Below are positions 10,401 to 22,200 of a stretch of 64,000 nt of DNA, piece by piece. A model generated the notes under the pieces. That model was given only the letters and a program-made list of their open reading frames with translations, ran no database searches and had not been told where the DNA came from. Location: assembly GCA_964020085.1 (NCBI GenBank), contig CAXHUQ010000754.1:1-64000 (forward strand). Direction: 5' to 3'. Made by a program: the position numbers and the translations under genes. How positions within the stretch are numbered: position 1 is the stretch's first letter; every line of letters starts with the position of its first letter. This stretch comes from Micromussa lordhowensis. Its lineage: Eukaryota > Cnidaria > Anthozoa > Scleractinia > Lobophylliidae.

Positions 10401-12512
10401 TCGCGATTTGCAGCAAAATGTTGTGCTATGAGTGCACTTCAAGTGCATACTAATAAGGACATGATGCAATTTGCCCCAGGGTATTTTTCTGGCCTATATT
10501 TTTGAGGAGTTTCCCTTGGTAGCCCCTTAGAAGAATCTCAGAAAATGAGCGACTGAGGTGTCCTTGCCAAATTTGCCATAGCTCGGCTTTACGGGCTTTT
10601 TGGGAGCCGCGGTTTGCAGCGAAATGTTGTCCTATGTTTGCTTTTCAAGCGCATCCTAATTAGGAGAGGATGGCATTTTGCGCCAGGGAGTTTCTGTGGC
10701 CTACTTCTTGGAGGAGTTTTCCTTGGTCGCAACTTTGCAGAATCTCAGAGAGTGCGCGATGAGGGTGTCCTAGCCAAATTTGCCATAGCTCGGCTTTACG
10801 GGGACGTTGGGAGCCGCGATTTGCAGCAAAATGTTGTCCTATGTTTGCACTTTAAGTGCATACAAATTAAGAGACAATGGGATTTGCGTCAGGGTGTTTT
10901 TCAAGCCCCTAAAGTCGGCCTACTTTTTTGAGGGAGTTTCCCTTGGTCCCCCCTTGGAAAAATCTCAGAAAATGCGCGATTTAGGTGTCCTTGCCAAATT
11001 TGCCATAGCTCGGCTTTGCCATAGGTCGGTTTGCAGCAAAATTTTGTCCTATAGTTGCAATTCTAATGCACTCAAATTAGGAGATGATCCGATTTGCGCC
11101 ATCGTGTTTTTGTAGCCTACATTTTTGAAGGGTTTCCCTTGGTCCCCCTTTTGCAAAATCTCAGAAAATGCGCGATTTAGGTGTCCTTGCCACATTTGCA
11201 GTTTGCAGCAAAATGTTGTTCTATGTTTGCTCTTTAAGTACATAGTAATTAGAAGATGATCCGATTTGCGCCAGGGTGTTTTTGTGGCGTGCTTTTTGGA
11301 GGAGTTTCCCTTGGTCGCTTCTTAGCAAAATCTCAGAAAATGCGCGATGAGGGTGTCCTTGCCAAATTTACCATAACTCAGCTTTACGGGCACTTTGGGA
11401 GCCGCGGTTTGACACAAAATATTGTCTTATGTTTGCACTTTAAGCGCATACTAATTAGAAGATGATGGGATTTGCGCCAGGGTGTTTTTGTTGCCTCCTT
11501 TTCGGAGTAGTTTCCTTTGGTCGCAACTTTGCAAAATCTCAGAAAATGCGCGATGAGGGTGTCCTTGCCAATTTTGCCATAGCTTGGCTTTACGGCCACT
11601 TTAGGAGCCGCAGTTTGACACAAAAAGTTGTCCTATGTTTGCACTTTAAGTGCATACTAATTAGGAGATGATGGGATTTGCCCCAGGGTGTTTTTGTGGC
11701 CTGCCTTTTGGAGGAGTTTCCCTTGGTCGCAACTTTGCAAAATCTCAGAAAATGCACGATGAGTGTGTCCTTGCCAAATTTACCATAAGTCGGCTTTACG
11801 GCCTTTTTGGGAGCCGCTGTTTGCAGCAAAATGTTGTCCTATGTTTGCACTTTAAGTCCATGTTAATTACGAGATCATGGGATTTTTCGCCAGGGTGTTT
11901 CTTTGCCTACGTTTTGGAGGAGTTTCCCTTGGTCGCAACTTTGCAAAATCTCAGAAAGTGCGCCTTTAATGCCGCGCCTTGAAGCAAAATGTTGTGCTAT
12001 GATGGCTCTTCAAGTGCATTCTAATGAAGAAAAGATGATGCGATTTGCGCCAGGGTGTTTACTTTTGGAGTCGCGATTTGCAGCAAAATGTTGTGCTATG
12101 AGTGCACTTCAAGTGCATACTAATAAGGACATGATGCAATTTGCCCCAGGGTATTTTTCTGGCCTATATTTTTGAGGAGTTTCCCTTGGTAGCCCCTTAG
12201 CAGAATCTCAGAAAATGAGCGACTGAGGTGTCCTTGCCAAATTTGCCATAGCTCGGCTTTACGGGCTTTTTGGGAGCCGCGGTTTGCAGCGAAATGTTGT
12301 CCTATGTTTGCTTTTCAAGCGCATCCTAATTAGGAGAGGATGGCATTTTGCGCCAGGGAGTTTCTGTGGCCTACTTCTTGGAGGAGTTTCCCTTTGTCGC
12401 AACTTTGCAGAATCTCAGAGAGTGCGCGATGAGGGTGTCCTAGCCAAATTTGCCATAGCTCGGCTTTACGGGGACGTTGGGAGCCGCGATTTGCAGCAAA
12501 ATGTTGTCCTAT
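7496..12512 (+). repeat. Satellite block 1b: 1670-bp higher-order repeat, three copies
   Basis: The order of nine monomers (two clearly shortened, about 159 and 97 bp) repeats with offsets of 1669 and 1670 bp. Matching points lie at 7710/9379/11049, 7917/9586/11256, 8329/9998/11668 and 8564/10233/11903. Copies are nearly identical; differences are single bases, such as T for A in GTGTTTATGTGG in the third copy (about 11693). Monomers inside one copy are far more diverged, as expected for a higher-order repeat. One monomer per copy is long-form; the others are short-form. Confidence 0.95.
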
Positions 12513-12905
12513 GTTTTCACTTTAAGTTCATCTTAATTTCGAGATGATGGCATTTGCGCCAGGGTGTTTTTGTGGCCTACTGTTTGGATAACTTTCCCTT
12601 GGTCGACACTTTGCAAAATCTCAGAAAATGCGCGTGGAGGGTGTCCTTGCCAAATTCGCCATAGCTCGGCTTTACGGGCACTTTGGGAGCCGCGATTTGC
12701 AGCAAAATGTTGCTCTATGTTTGCTCTTCAAGCGCATTCTAATTAGGAGATGATGTCATTTGCGCCTGGGAGTTTCTGTGGCCTACTTTTTGGAGGAGTT
12801 TCCTTTGGTTGCAACTTTGCAAAATCGCAGAAAAGGCGCGATGACCGTGTTCTTGCCAAATTTGCCATAGGTCGGCTTTACGTGCACTTTGGCAGCCGCG
12901 GTGGT
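12513..12905 (+). repeat. Satellite block 1c: two trailing short-form monomers
   Basis: Two further diverged monomers follow the third higher-order copy, and the array ends in mid-monomer at GCCGCGGTGG near 12905. No target duplication is evident at this edge. Confidence 0.85.
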
Positions 12906-14173
12906 AAAATTTCCATATAACCAAATACATTTATTATGCATGCAGAATGATTAATTATGTATGCGCTCTATTTTTTCAGAAGACAATAGCAACCCCCTAA
13001 GGTATTGAATATATACATTGATAATTATTACTTACTGCATGAATAAAAGAGGATTTCATTTTGGGCTGTCTTTTCGACGACTCTTTTCTTCCCCTACCTC
13101 CATTCTTCTCTCTTTTTCTCCTACATATTTCCCAGGCTCCTTACGCATTATTTTTCCTTTTTTTCCTTTTTCCCCTGCAGGTCTCGAACTCCTTACCTTT
13201 CGCATACCTCTCGCTTACCAGCTTCTCTTCTACACCACTACACTACGAGGCTCAGTTGAGAATTACCGCTCCAAAAATCATTTATATTTCACTTGACTCG
13301 GTAACATTCCTAAAAATTTACATTACAATTCACTTATTTATCTGTTTAAAGCATTTTCACGCTGCACGAAAACATGCATTGGATTTTTTAGCCAGCTGGG
13401 TCCCTTGTGAGTTTCGTTTCTTCCCTCGTTGAGTTCACTTAAAAACTGACCAGAAGAGTAGTATAGGCTCACGGTATTGTTTACGTTAGGGACCTTTTCA
13501 CCGCTGTAAGACCATCTTCGCAATGGTCTTCTCGATTTTTGAACACTCTGGCTACTTCTGAAGTCTACGACGTCTTTGATTTTTTGTCATCTTTCTGTGC
13601 CAGTGGAGATGTATTGCTTCACTTCACTACCAGCTTCAACTACACGAAAGGTGCATACAGTCGTTAATCGAAACTGCCCGCTTTTTATAACATGGACTCT
13701 AGAAAGATGGATATAACTAACTTGAGGAAACAAAATACACCGCAGCAAATGAAAGCAGCACAGCTGATGCCGCGGCTTTGCGCAAGTATATCAGGGAGAA
13801 AATACGAGAACACACAACTGAGGTGAGGAAGTGGCTTATTGCACAGGATTTTCTTTAATGTACAGAATCAAAATACTCGCTCACCTTAACAACATTTTAT
13901 AGCTAACCGCAAGCCGCTTTTGCTTAGGCCTAAATCGCTATTTTTAAAGCATTTTTACACTGTCGCATAGGACTAAATCGCTATTATTTTAAGCAGGTTT
14001 TAGTGTGCTCTTTAATTTTAAATGCGATGAATGCGCCATAAAAACGAATTTTAGATTTCGTTTTTTCGGAATTTGGCCCTTAAAATCGTCTCTTTTTCTA
14101 TGTCTTTTTAAACTCGATGTATTTTTCCGTATTTTGGACCTAAAATTCGAAATTTTTTTCTAAGTTTGAAAGA
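12906..14173. other. Non-satellite A+T-rich stretch with pyrimidine tract
   Basis: No gene with recognisable homology is seen. 13056-13175 on the plus strand is strongly pyrimidine-rich and lies next to the tRNA-like sequence below. 13692 has an ATG after TTTTTATAAC, and 13732-13824 holds a short frame reading STADAAALRKYIREKIREH with an AG before it and GAG/GTGAGG after it, which could be an exon; I cannot identify it. 14030-14160 is A+T-rich sequence with repeated TTTTTCGGAATTT-like motifs leading to the LINE. Confidence 0.5.
13176..13253 (-). other. tRNA-like sequence, probable SINE head
   Basis: On the minus strand, GTAGTGTAGTGGTGTAG resembles a polymerase III A box, and about 45 bp later AGTTCGAGACC matches a B box (GTTCGANNCC). 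The T-stem pairing is poor, so it is not a functional tRNA gene. A diverged tRNA-derived SINE is the simplest reading. Its body and tail are not delimited. Confidence 0.4.
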
Positions 14174-15200
14174 ATGCGAGACAGAGACAGAGACAGAGAC
14201 AGATTGAAGATCGGAACGTTGAATTGTAAGGGTTTAGGAGACGAAAAGAAAAGAAAAGACGTCTTCAATTGGCTTCGGCAAAAAAAAACTTGACATATAT
14301 TGTTTACAGGAGGCGCATATTCAAAATAGCACAAGAGAACAAGAAAGGTGAAACTCCCAATGGGACTATGAGGCTTTATTTAGCAGCTTGGACAGCAAAA
14401 GTTGTGGGCCTATTATTCTATTTAACAATAGATTTGAATATGTGTTACACAATGTAATTAGTGATTAACAAGGCAGGTATATCATTTTAGATGTTTCTAT
14501 TTTTCAGCAACTTTGCACCCTGGTTACTCTGTATGGTCCAAACACAGACCCGCCCGAATTCTTCACAAATCTGAAAGAAAATCTACTCAATTGGGAGCTG
14601 TCAAATGAACCTATAATATTATGCGGGGACTAGAACGTTGTGTTAAATTACCATAGTGACACGATAAATTACTTAAAAGAAAACAATCCGAATGCTCAAA
14701 AATCTCTGCTTGAGTTGATGGATACTTTCGAGTTGGACGATGTATATAGAGACCAGGAACCAGCTGGACTTAGCTATACCTGGAGTGCGTACAGTAACTT
14801 AAAGCAAGCAAGACTAGATTATTTTCTCGTATCTACTGATCTAGCAGGTTTAGTGGAGTCGATTCAAACCTGTGCTGGCTATCGCACGGATCACTCATTA
14901 ATAGTTATGAATATGATCTTTACACATCAGGAGAGAGGCAGAGGGTTCTGGAAATTCAATAATTCTTTATTGTCAGATCCGGCATATGTGAAACTTGTCA
15001 AGGATTGTATCAACGAGACGGGTGATGAATACAAAATTAATGGTGACATAGAACATCCAGAGTCTCTCACTTTTTCCATTAATGACCAACTATTGTTTGA
15101 AACTCTTAAGCTTCAAATTCGGGACAAAACTATTTCTTATGCAGCATGGAAGAAAAAAGAGCAAAATAAGACTGAAAATTTTCTTGAAAAAGGAAATTAA
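14174..15200 (+). pseudogene. L1/Tx1-type APE endonuclease, broken
   Basis: An ATG at 14174 is followed by an Arg-Asp run from a GACAGA repeat and then LKIGTLNCKGLGDEKKRKDV, the first endonuclease block. The poly-A at 14280-14289 shifts the frame before LDIYCLQEAHIQ (second block). Later blocks are ILCGD-NVVLN, where TAG replaces the expected Trp codon at about 14631, and RLDYFLVSTDL and YRTDHSLIVMN, the closing SDH-like block. Further stops follow QERG-like and VISD positions. From 14640 to 15200 the frame is open through the start of the linker (GFWKFNNSLLSDP). Confidence 0.8.
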
Positions 15201-17692
15201 TTCTCTTCAGCAGAGCTTAAATGTATCTCCCTGCGAAGAAACAAAAAGGAAACTCAACCAAAAACAAAATGAGTTACAAGGACTGAAAGAATATAAAATG
15301 CGTGGTATAGCTACAAGGTCAAAAGCTAATTGGATTACAAGGGGTGAAAAAAGCACTAAGTACTTTCTGAATCTGGAGAAAAGACATTACACAAACAAAT
15401 TAATTCCTAAGCTAGTTTTAGAAGATGCTGCCGAAATCACAGACCAAAAAGATATAATTAGGGAGCAGGAGCGTTTTTATGAACAGCTTTACACCTCCAT
15501 GGAAACTCAACTCACGGCAGATCATTTTACCACCTTTTTCAATCAAGATAATATAAGAGCGAAATTGACTCCTGAAGAAAAGGACTCTTGCGAGGGTAAC
15601 ATTTCTGCAAAAGAATGTTTAGATGCCCTAAAAGTATGGGCGATGGAAAAAGTCCTGGGATGGATGGTTTTACTGTGGAATTTTATAAATATTTTTGGAA
15701 GGACCTCTGTCATTATTTAGTGCGGTCACTTAATTTCTCATATAGCATTGGCGAAATGTCCGTCACTCAGAGAAGCACGCTTATAACTACCTTACCTAAG
15801 CCAAATAAGACAAAGTTTTATCTAAAAAATTGGAGACCGATATCTTTACTTGGAGTTGATTATAAAATAGCTTCAGCTGTTATCGAAAATCGTATTAAGA
15901 AGGTTCTTCCAACCATCATATCGCACACCCAAAAAGGCTTTCTTAAAAACAGGTCAATTGCCGAAAATACTAGGCTAATTTACAATATTATAGATAAATT
16001 ACATTCCAATAACCAAGAGGGCTTATTGCTATTAATTGATTTTGAAAAAGCATTCGATTCGGTAGAATGGAACTTTCTTGACGGAGCCTTAAAGTTTTTT
16101 AATTTTGGAGAGTCCATGAAGCGGTGGGTTAAAACCTTTTACAAAAATATAAATAGCTCCATTTTATACAATGGCCATTGCTCTAATTCCTTTTCGGTGT
16201 CAAGAGGTGTTAGACAGGGAGACCCACTATCGCCATACCTTTTTATTATTTGCGCTGAACTTCTTGCAGATGCGATAAAGCAAAACGGTCAAATTAATGG
16301 CATCACCGTTAATGAAGAATTTTTACTCGGACAGTATGCGGATGACACTTTTTTTCCTTTTAGATGGAACTCAAACCTCACTCTCCCAATGCCTAGACAC
16401 CTTGGAGCTCTTTGGAGAGTGCTCAGGTCTGAAGGTGAATGTAGAAAAAACAAAGGCTGTATGGCTGGGTAATAAGAGATTCTCAAAGGACATATTACTT
16501 CCGGAGAAAAATTTAGCATGGGTATTTAGTGAACCTTTTGACATCCTAGGCATAACGTTTTTTGTAGAAACTCAGCAAATAGTGGAGTACAATTACAGAA
16601 TGAAGCTAGATGAGGTCAAAAAGCTTTTAGACTCATGGTCCTGGAGACTTTTGAGTATTATAGACAAAATACAGGTAATTAAGTCACTTGCAATATCTAA
16701 ATTCGTGCATCTCTTCACAACACTTCCTACTCCAAATGACTCTTTTCTTAAAGAACTGGAAACACTCTTCTTCTCTTTTATTTGGGATGGAAAGGGCGAT
16801 AAAATAGCAAGGAAAATAATCATTAACGATATAGAAAATGGGGGATTGAAGATGACCGACATTCGATCATTTGCCAAGGCTCTTAAGATCTCCTGGATCA
16901 AAAAAGTCGTCTGATCGTCTTTACTGGAATGATGTTTGGTTACTAAACAAAAGATCATTATCACCCCTGGCTCGTTCTTTTGTGGAAAATACTTTCTGGA
17001 GGAATGTAGTTGAATCATGGGCAGAGTATGTTCAGGAAACTGTAGGAGCCAGCAATATTTTGTCTCGGCCACTATGGAATAATGTTTTTATTAAGATAGA
17101 AAATAAATCTGTGTTTTGTAAGTCGTGGTACATAAAAAAATTTACGCTACGTCAATGATCTTGTAGACGAATCTGGCGTTTTTATGTCACCAACCGAATT
17201 AACAAGTTTAATTTAAAGTGTACCTTCTTACAAGCTTATGGCATTATCTGCGCAATTCCAAGCTCATGGAAGTCAAAGATGAGAGAGTTTGGTAAACGGT
17301 TACTCGTGGTTAAATCTGAAAATATAGAGATGTTATTTAAGACAAAAAAGGTGACCAGTTTTACTTATGATAGTTTGCGAAAATCGGTTGCCACACAGCC
17401 AACTAGGGTGCAGCGCAAATGGGATAAACTTTTACCATCTCCGGTCGAAGATTGGTCTACCTATTACAGTATCCTTTTTTCTGCACGAGTGCTAGCAAGC
17501 TAAGAAGCTTTCAATATAGGATATTCCATAGAACTATTGGAACAAATGTATTGTTAATGAAAATGGTAATCAAGGATCACGATGATTGCTTTTTTTGTGA
17601 CAGTAAACCCGAAACCATAGAGCACCTCTTTTGGTACTGTGACCGGATATTCCCCCTCTGGAACGCCCTCGCGCACTGGATTCGGTCAGTAA

Positions 17693-17696
<4 letters not shown>
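15082..17696 (+). pseudogene. L1/Tx1-type reverse transcriptase and C-terminal domain, broken
   Basis: Blocks in order: ANWITRGEKSTKYFLNLEKR (linker), SPGMDGFTVEFYKYFW, NWRPISLLGVDYKI, THTQKGFLKNRSI-like palm entry, LIDFEKAFDSVEW (motif A, about 16035-16075), GVRQGDPLSPYLFI (motif B), QYADDT (catalytic motif C, 16331-16348). A frameshift in the T-run follows directly after YADDT and is continued by FLLDGTQTSLSQCLDTLELF. Then come GLKVNVEKTKAVWLG, WKxW-type segments, FFSFIWDGK and GGLKMTDIRSFAKALKISW. A knuckle CFFCDSKPETIEHLFWYC lies near 17587-17640. Frame changes occur near 15180, 15640, 16340, 16900 and 17460. Confidence 0.85.
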
Positions 17697-17771
<75 letters not shown>

Positions 17772-18031
17772 TTTTATTCAGCTCATGTTGTTGTTTACAT
17801 TGTTTTTTTAAATTCTCAAATTCCAGTAGCACTTTTAGTACCTTTTTATTAGTTAGTAGGTTACGAGCTGGGCAGCTAAGTGAACCGTTAGGTTTTCTAG
17901 TTGGCTCCCCGTACAATTTTAGTTATGAAGAAAAGGCAGGTAATTACATGGTACAAGTTACAACAGTAATTAAAGGACTGAAAAATTGCAGAAATAATCA
18001 GTACAGCAATAATTAAAGAACTTATTACCCA
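17697..18031 (-). mobile_element. Short LINE-like 3' end with (TAA)n tail, inserted in the L1/Tx1 element
   Basis: Between RSVTE (ending about 17694) and IEIEFSLESVLLGYTN (from about 18032) the LINE frame is interrupted by 25 or so TAA units (17697-17770) and about 260 bp of other sequence. Read on the minus strand it ends in (ATT)n, the place of a LINE tail, and has an open stretch GEPTRKPNGSLSCPARNL upstream. It looks like a 5'-truncated copy of another non-LTR element, family unknown. A target duplication is not clear (GAA on both sides at best). Confidence 0.55.
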
Positions 18032-18349
18032 GAAATTGAAATAGAATTTTCCCTTGAATCTGTTCTCTTGGGCTATACAAACTGTATGCCTTGTAAAAAT
18101 GCGATTAATTGTATCATTTTAGTGGTCAAGTTTTTCATACATAAATGCAAAATGGAGGGACGTAACCCGATTTTGCTGGCATACAGCTACCTTAAGTTTA
18201 ATTATAGTATTGAAAAATTTGCATGTGACTTCGCTTTGCAGGATAAATTTTTATGTAAGTGGAAACAGATGAAAAAAATTATTCTTTCAATAAATGATGT
18301 AATGTCTTGTATCGTAAGTAGCTTAAGTATTGTACCGTATTCTATGTAA
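18032..18349 (+). pseudogene. C-terminus of the L1/Tx1-type ORF2
   Basis: The frame EIEFSLESVLLGYTN, then NAINCIILVVKFFIHKCK and PILLAYSYLKFNYSIEKF, is the conserved tail that follows the zinc knuckle in L1/Tx1 ORF2. It shows that the LINE continues after the inserted (TAA)n element. The stop is at 18347-18349, and a 3' UTR rich in GTAAGTAATGTAAGTA follows to about 18487. Confidence 0.7.
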
Positions 18350-18527
18350 GTATTGTAATGTAAGTAATGTAAGTATTACCCTGAGAGTAGAGTTATTGTA
18401 ATGTCAGTGGTGTAATAGCTATATTGTAAGTAATGTAAGTAGTTATTTGTTTTTCAAATAAAAAAAGGATTCTATGAAAAAAAAATAATATGGTATTTGT
18501 TACAGGTGGTCTTCTCATCACTGAAAC

Positions 18528-18558
18528 ATGGCAAGTAAACCGGGAAGTGATGACGACG
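18528..18558 (+). CDS. Candidate first coding exon of a host gene
   Basis: ATG at 18528 has a good eukaryotic context (A at -3, G at +4) and starts MASKPGSDDD. The exon ends at GACG before a donor GTAGGT at 18559. An AG at 18505 (TTGTTACAG) may be a 5' UTR acceptor. Codon phase 1 is completed by the next exon (GAC G/AT), giving a further Asp. I do not recognise the protein. It lies just 40 bp after the A-rich end of the dead LINE, in the island between the satellite blocks. Confidence 0.5.
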
Positions 18559-18694
18559 GTAGGTTTCTTTCTTTTTTACCTTTTTCTAGCGTTTAGGCTT
18601 ATATTAAAGCTTCACAGTGTGTTTTCGTGATGTCAGCTTGACTTCCGCAGATATATTAGGACTGATATTTTCCCGTTTTGTCTTTGATTACCAG

Positions 18695-18732
18695 ATTTTG
18701 GAAGTTGCAATTCCAAGTTGGGCGTCATTAAG
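18695..18732 (+). CDS. Candidate second coding exon of the same host gene
   Basis: An acceptor TTTGATTACCAG ends at 18694 after a T-rich stretch, and a donor GTAAGC starts at 18733. The 38-nt exon continues the frame of 18528-18558 (31 coding nt), making exactly 23 codons; its own part reads FGSCNSKLGVIK. Two good donors, one good acceptor and frame continuity over a 136-bp intron are unlikely by chance but not proof. No third exon is visible before the satellite at 19203. Confidence 0.5.
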
Positions 18733-19202
18733 GTAAGCTTTTGTCACTTTGGAAGCCATCTTGGACTGAAAGCCTGGCCTGTTGCCTAAGTATGGATACA
18801 TGACGTACTTACCGCCTTTAAGTGCGGACCCTGACTTGATCCTTAATTACGTTTTCGGAATTCTTATAAGTTATTGCTGTAGAGAGACAGTAATGTTTGT
18901 GAGAAACATCTTTCTTCGTTGGTTTCCTGGCTTAGAAAAAAATCTTATCTAATAGGTCTTACTAAAATTAATCGCTTAAGTTTGCTTCAATTGACTAGTT
19001 TGTCTTGATAGTACTAGCAAAATAAGTCTTCAGTGACAAATGAGCAGGTGCTGTATCTACAGCAGGGAAAAATACATTTGTAAATGTCTAAACAACAAAG
19101 TGCACTAAAAACGTAAAAAGAAATGGCTCGCAAAAATGGGCTCGAGCTCGCGACAAAGGCTCGCGGCTCGCAGCTCGCGGCTCCAGCTCGCAGGCTCGCA
19201 CA
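18733..19202 (+). other. Putative intron sequence and GCTCGC-rich simple repeat
   Basis: 18733-19130 shows no homology or long frame. 19138-19200 is a decayed GCTCGC/GGCTCGCA repeat that abuts the satellite. No acceptor followed by a phase-0 open exon is seen here. Confidence 0.5.
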
Positions 19203-22200
19203 TTAGTAACTCTCCTTTGCAAAATTTCAGAAAATGCGCCACTTAGGTGTCCTTGACTAATTTGCCATAGCTCGGCTTTCCGGGCACTTTTGGAGCCGCG
19301 GTTTGCAGCAAAATGTTGTGCTATGATTGCATTTCAAAAGCATACTAGTTAAGAAATGATTCAATTTGCGCCAGGGTGTTTTTGTAGTCTACTTTTTTGA
19401 GGAGTTTCCCTTGGTGGCCCCTTTGCAAACTCTCAGAAAGTGCGCGACTTAGGTGTCCTGGCCAAATTTGCCATAGCTCGGCTTTACGGGCACTTTTCGA
19501 GCCGCACTTTGCAGCAAAATGTTGTGTTATGATTGCATTTTAAGTGCATTTTAATTAGGAGATGATGCGATTTTCGTCAGGGTGTTTTTGTAGCTTACAT
19601 TTTTGAGGAGTTTCCCTTGGCGGCCACTTTGAAAAATCTCAGAAAATGCGCGACTGAGGTGTCCTTGCCGAATTGGCCAAAGCTCGGCTTTACGGGCACT
19701 TTTGGAGCCGAAGTTTGCAGCAAAATGTTATGCTATAATTGCACTTCAAGAGCATACTGATTAGAAGATGATGCCATTTGCGCCAGATTTTTTTTGTAGC
19801 CTACATTTTTGAGGACTTTCCCTTGGTTGCCCCTTTGCAAAATCTCAGAAAATGGGCGACTTCGGTAACTTTGCCAAATCTGCCATAGCTCGGCTTTACG
19901 GGCACTTTTGGAGCCGCGGTGTGCAGCAAAATGTTGTGTTATGATTGCACTTCAAGTGCATACTAATTAGGAGATGATGCAATTTGCGCCAGGGTGTTTT
20001 TGTGGCCTACATTTTTGAGGAGTTTCTCTTGGTGAACCCATTTGCAAAATCTCAGAAACTGCGCGACTTAGTTGTCCTTGCCAATTTTGCCATAGCTCGG
20101 CTTTACGGGCACTTTTTGAGCCGCAGTTTCCAGCAAAATATTGCGCTATGATTGCACTTCAAGTGCATACTACTTGCGAGATGATGCGATTTGCGCTAGG
20201 GTGTTTTTGTAGCCTACTTATTTTAGGAGTTTCCCCTACTAGCCCCTTTGCAAAATCTCAGAAAGTGCGCGACTTAGGTATCCTTGCCAAATTTGCCATA
20301 GCTCGGCTTTACGGGCACTTTGGGAGCCGCGGTTTGCAGCAAAACGTTGTGCTATGTTTGCACTTCAAGTGCATACTAACTAGGAGATGATGCTCTTTCC
20401 GCCCTTGTGTTTTTGTAGCCTACATTTTTTAGGAGTTTCCCTTGGTTGCCCCTATGTAAAATCTCAGTACATGCGCGACTCAGGTATCCTTGCAAAATTT
20501 GCCATAGCTCGGCTTTACGGGCAGTTTTGGAGTCGAGGTTTGCAGCAAAATCTTATGCTATCATTGTACTTGAAGTGCATACTAATTAGGAGATCATGCC
20601 ATTTGCGCCAGGGAGTTTTTGTAGCCCACTTTTTAGAAGAGTTTCCCTTGGTGGCCCTTTTGTAAAATCTCAGAAAATGCGCGACTTAGGTGTCCTTCCC
20701 AAATTTGCCATAGCTCGGCTTTACGGGCACTTTTGGAGCCGCGGTTTGCAGCGGAAGGTTGTGCTATGATTGCAATTCAATTGCATGCAACTTAAGAGGG
20801 GATGCGATTTGCGCATGGAAGTTTTTGTAGCCTACATTTTTGAGGAGTTTCCCTTGGTAGCCCCTTTGCAGAATCTCAGAATCTCATTGCACTTTAAGTG
20901 CATACTAATTAGGAGATGATGCGATTTGCGAAGGGTTGTTTTTGTGGCCTACATTTTTGAGGAGTTGCTCTTGTTGGCCCCTTTACAAAATCTCAGAAAC
21001 TGCGCGACTTAGTTGCCTTTATCAAGTTTGCCATAGCTCGGCTTTACTGTCACTTTTGGAGCCGCAGTTTCCAGCAAAATGTTGCGCTATGATTGCACTT
21101 CAAGTGCATACTTATTACGAGATGATGCGATTTGCGCTACGGTGTTTTGTAGCCTACTTTTTTAAGGAGTTTCCCCTAGTGGCCCATTTGCAAAATCTCA
21201 GAAAGTGCACGACTTAGGTATCCTTGCCAAATTTGCCATAGCTCGGCTTTACGGGCACTTTAGGAGCCGCGGTTTGCAGGAAAACGTTGTGCTATGTTTG
21301 CACTTTAAGTGCATTCTAATTAGGAGATGATGGCATTTGCGCCAGATTGTTTTTAGTGAACTTCTTTCTGAAGGAGTTTTCCTTGGTCGCAACTTTGCAG
21401 AATTTCAGAAAGTGCGCGATGAGGGTGTCCTTGCCAAATTTGCTATAGCTCGGCTTTACGGACTTTTTGGCAGCCGCAGTTTGTGGCAAAATGTTGTGCT
21501 ATGTTTGCACTTCAAGTGCAGTCTAATTAAGAGATGATGGCATTTGCGCCAGGGTGTTTTTTGTGGCCTTCTTTCTGGAGGAGTTTTCCTTGGTCGCGAC
21601 GTTGCAGAATTTCCGAAAATGCGTGATGAGGGTGTCCTTGCCAAATTTGCCATAGCTCAGATTTACGGGCACTTTGGGAGCCGCGGTTTGCAGCAAAATG
21701 TTGTGCTATGTTTGTACTTTAAGTGCATTCTAATTAGGAGATGATGGCATTTGCGCCAGATTGCTTTTAGTGGCCTTCTTTCTGAAGAAGTTTTCCTTGG
21801 TCGCAACTTTGCAGAATTTCAGAAAATGCGCGATGAGGGTGTCCTTGCCAAATTTGCCATAGCTCGGCTTTACGGGCACTTTGGGAGGCGCGGTTTGCAA
21901 CAAAATGTTCTGCTATGTTGGCACTTCAAGAGCATCTTAACTAGGACATGATGGCATTTGCGCCAGGGTGTTTTTTCTGTGGCCTTCTTTTTGCAGGACT
22001 TTGCCATGGCCGCAACTTTGCAGAATTTCAGAAAACGCGCGATGAGGGTCTTCTTGCCAAATTTGCCATAACTCGGATTTACGGGCACTTTGGGAGCCAC
22101 GGTTTGCAGCAAAATGTTGTGCTATGTTTCCACTTTAAGTGCATTCTAATTGCGAGATGATGGCATTTGTGCCAGGGTGTTTTTTCTGGCCTTCTTTTTG

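Larger units (their letters stand above)
14174..18487 (+). mobile_element. Degenerate L1/Tx1-type LINE, with an inner insertion
   Basis: A single ORF2-like protein can be followed from an endonuclease start at 14174 to an A-rich 3' end (AAATAAAAAAAGG and an A-run) at about 18470-18487. It is interrupted at 17697-18031 by another element. Motif spelling (GVRQGDPLSPYLF, DFEKAFDSVEW, a CCHC-type knuckle near the C-terminus) places it with L1/Tx1 elements, not CR1/L2. No ORF1 is recognisable upstream. At least five frameshifts and three stops make it dead. Confidence 0.85.

Noticed and set aside
13176..13253. A functional tRNA gene.
   Set aside because: The B box is good but the T-stem and acceptor stem do not pair; a SINE head is more likely.
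17686..17916. A minus-strand frame with a poly-leucine stretch as a signal peptide or membrane protein.
   Set aside because: The leucines come from the (TAA)n microsatellite.
12906..19202. The non-satellite island as one large insertion into the satellite.
   Set aside because: No target duplication or matching half-monomers are seen at 12905 and 19203, and the monomer types on the two sides differ.
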